Assembly (NCBI GenBank): GCA_964508715.1
Contig: CAZDUX010000001.1
Location: 324,209-388,208 of the forward strand
Source: JAKALX01 sp964508715
Lineage (GTDB): Bacteria; Chloroflexota; Dehalococcoidia; Tepidiformales; Tepidiformaceae
DNA length: 64,000 nt
Reading direction: 5' to 3'
In this document: one piece after another, positions 62,346 through 64,000 of the stretch
How positions within the stretch are numbered: position 1 is the stretch's first letter
Layout: the number at the start of each line of letters is the position of its first letter
Notes under the pieces: generated by a model
Database searches by the model: none
The model's input: the letters and a program-made list of their open reading frames with translations, nothing else
What the model was told of the DNA's origin: nothing
Translations under genes and position numbers: made by a program

Positions 62346-63160
62346 GCGCACGATCCGAGGCTGCACGAATAGCGAAGTGCCTTACTACTGCCGGTGTCGC
62401 GGATTCACGATTCGAAGCGGAACTCCTCACGAGGGCGGCAGCGGGCATCTCTCGCCCGCAGTTTTTCGCCGACCCGGAGTTGACTCCGGCGGTATCCCGG
62501 AGGCTTGATGAGCTTACCGAACGCCGCTCTGCCCGGGAACCGTTTGCCTACATCACGGGCCACCGGGAGTTCTACGGCCTCGAATTCATGGTCTCGCCAG
62601 CCACGCTCATCCCACGCCCGGAGACAGAGCTCCTCGTCGAAGCCGCACTGGAGGAACTACGACGGTCCCCACAAGCCACCGTCGTGGACATCGGGACCGG
62701 GAGTGGTGCGATTGCGGTGGCGGTGGCCGTCCATGCTCCCGGTGCCAGCGTGACGGGCGTCGACATTTCGCAGCATGCGCTCAGCGTGGCCCGTGTGAAT
62801 AGCCAGACGCACGGCGCCACCGTCAACCTCTTCCGTGGGAATCTCGCCACGGCAGTCATGGCAGCAGATATCATACTCGCGAATCTGCCATACATCCTGA
62901 GCATAGATATTGCCGGACTCGAGCCGGAGGTGCGCGATTGGGAGCCTCGGCTCGCTCTCGATGGCGGCCCCGATGGCCTCCGCCTCGTCCGGCAGCTCAT
63001 TACCGACTGCGGGGTACGGCTCCGCCCACGGTTACTGGCACTCGAACTGGGTATCGGGCAGGCCGCCCGGGTGGCACGGATGGCTGGTCAACACGGCGCA
63101 CAGGTATCTGTACGCCGCGACCTTGCGGGCATAGAACGGGTGGTCTGCCTGCGATGGTAG
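62342..63160 (+). CDS. prmC: Release factor glutamine methyltransferase
   Basis: A 272-residue SAM enzyme that methylates the glutamine of the GGQ motif of release factors. N-terminal helical domain with REPFAYITGHREFYGLEF, then LIPRPETELLVE, SAM motif VVDIGTGSGAIAVAVA near residue 114 and the catalytic ILANLPYI, where the family's NPPY is NLPY. It is encoded directly after its substrate gene with a 4-base overlap. Confidence 0.95.
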
Positions 63161-63948
63161 TGAAACTCGTCGCACTGGATATCGATGGAACAATCGTCGC
63201 TCACGGTTCCGAACTACCAGGCGAGCGCCTTCGCCAGGCGGTCCGCGCGTTGCGCCAATCCGGTGTCGCTGTGATCCTCGCCTCGGGCCGGATGTTCCCG
63301 GGAACGGTGAAGATCGCGCGGCACCTCGGGCTTTCCGGGCCTGTCATCTGCCAGCAGGGGTGCTCGGTGCACACGCTCGATGGCGAGATGCTGCACGAGT
63401 TCCCGATCCCACGGCCGCAGGCACTCGAGATCGTGGAGTATGCGCGGGAACTCGATCACCCGTACGAGTGGTTCAACCCTGTCCGCTACCTGGTCTCGCG
63501 GCAGACCGCTTCGGCAGTTGAATATGCGAAGCTTTCGGGGACCCCGGCAGAGTTCGTGCCACGACCCGAGCAATCCGGTGTGACACCGACTGGCGTCGGC
63601 ATCATTTCGTCGGCAGAAGAGGCGGGCACCATTCATAGCCGCCTTGCCGGAATTCATGGAGACACCCTCCATGTCCTCGACTTCCCCGCGGTCACCGTGG
63701 CAGTCGCCGCCCAGGCGAACAAAGGCCACGCCATGTCGCTCATTTGCGCTGATCTCGGTATCGAACGGCATGAGACGGTCGCGATCGGTGACAGTGTGAA
63801 TGACGCGCCAATGCTCGCCTGGGCCGGGCGCGGCATCGCTCTCGCCCACAGCGACCGCTACGCACTCGACGCCGCCAACCAGGTGCTCGACGACGAAGAC
63901 GACCCTGTCGCCCGATTTCTGGAAGAACTTGCCGGGTCGCGGCGCTAG
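63154..63948 (+). CDS. HAD-superfamily phosphatase (Cof/sugar-phosphatase type IIB)
   Basis: A 264-residue HAD hydrolase. Motif I is LVALDIDGTIV (nucleophile Asp9), motif II is ILASGRM, the motif III Lys is in QANKGHAMSLIC near residue 192, and motif IV is AIGDSVNDAPML near 208. The C2B cap domain between fits the Cof subfamily acting on sugar or nucleotide phosphates. It overlaps the prmC stop by seven bases, making a prfA-prmC-HAD operon. Confidence 0.92.
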   Translation: MVVKLVALDIDGTIVAHGSELPGERLRQAVRALRQSGVAVILASGRMFPGTVKIARHLGLSGPVICQQGCSVHTLDGEMLHEFPIPRPQALEIVEYARELDHPYEWFNPVRYLVSRQTASAVEYAKLSGTPAEFVPRPEQSGVTPTGVGIISSAEEAGTIHSRLAGIHGDTLHVLDFPAVTVAVAAQANKGHAMSLICADLGIERHETVAIGDSVNDAPMLAWAGRGIALAHSDRYALDAANQVLDDEDDPVARFLEELAGSRR

Positions 63949-64000
63949 GGATTCGCTGATCATTGGCGTTCATAGACGCCCAGGACGGCAGAGACGGGGC

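Overview
The window is GC-rich bacterial chromosome, densely packed, with many 1-4 base gene overlaps (ATGA or TAATG). No phage, insertion sequence or CRISPR array is visible. The gene mix suggests an aerobic or facultative Chloroflexota, perhaps related to the non-organohalide Dehalococcoidia: two CaiB/BaiF CoA transferases, an acyl-CoA dehydrogenase, an F420-type luciferase-like oxidoreductase, several SDRs, a type II DMSO-reductase-family enzyme with a haem-b subunit, and a long-form LeuA. This placement is inferred from gene content only. At least eight genes carry a TANNNT -10 box only 6-9 bases before the start codon, so leaderless transcription looks common.

Layout. 1-6.4 kb: the 5' part of the primary sigma factor gene, a DUF5652 membrane peptide, a TRIC-like channel, a D,D-carboxypeptidase, a PIG-L deacetylase coupled to an enoyl-CoA hydratase homologue, and a tandem-duplicated ABM-like protein. 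6.5-8.2 kb: divergent A-type Fe-S carrier and cysteine desulfurase. 8.3-15.9 kb: MFS transporter, priA, fabD, two fabF paralogues and acpP, all on the minus strand (fatty acid synthesis). 16.0-18.8 kb: amidohydrolase, membrane protein, exonuclease III and tRNA-Pro(GGG). 19.0-20.9 kb: leuA, preceded by a leader peptide with three consecutive Leu codons and an attenuator terminator. 21.2-23.1 kb: a secreted IPT/TIG-repeat protein.

23.3-32.1 kb is the most distinctive part. It is a minus-strand operon for a periplasmic molybdenum enzyme of the ethylbenzene dehydrogenase/chlorate/selenate reductase type. In transcription order it holds a MobB-FmdE-zinc-ribbon fusion, the Tat-exported alpha subunit, an unrecognised 89-residue protein, the Fe-S beta subunit, a TorD-like chaperone, a membrane-anchored haem-b gamma subunit and a polytopic membrane protein. 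A perfect TGTGA-N6-TCACA palindrome lies just upstream. A gene-poor stretch follows (32.1-33.6 kb) with three strong consecutive hairpins, an orphan DUF4280 PAAR-like gene and a small hypothetical gene.

33.6-46.6 kb is mostly catabolic. It holds an acyl-CoA dehydrogenase, a fusion of a degenerate alpha/beta hydrolase with a class III nucleotidyl cyclase, a four-gene coupled operon (CaiB, CaiB, epoxide-hydrolase-like, SDR), an MFS transporter, a hemerythrin protein, another hydrolase, YbaK, two overlapping SDRs and UppP.

46.7-64.0 kb is mixed housekeeping: an ABM monooxygenase, a methyltransferase, a metallophosphoesterase, tRNA-Met, PlsC, an LLM oxidoreductase, SmpB, a CtpA protease and a TolB-like propeller. 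These are followed by a FliA/WhiG-type sigma factor, a regulator whose receiver domain has lost its acidic pocket and is preceded by a structured leader, a class II aldolase, RelA/SpoT, HisS, and the prfA-prmC-HAD hydrolase operon.
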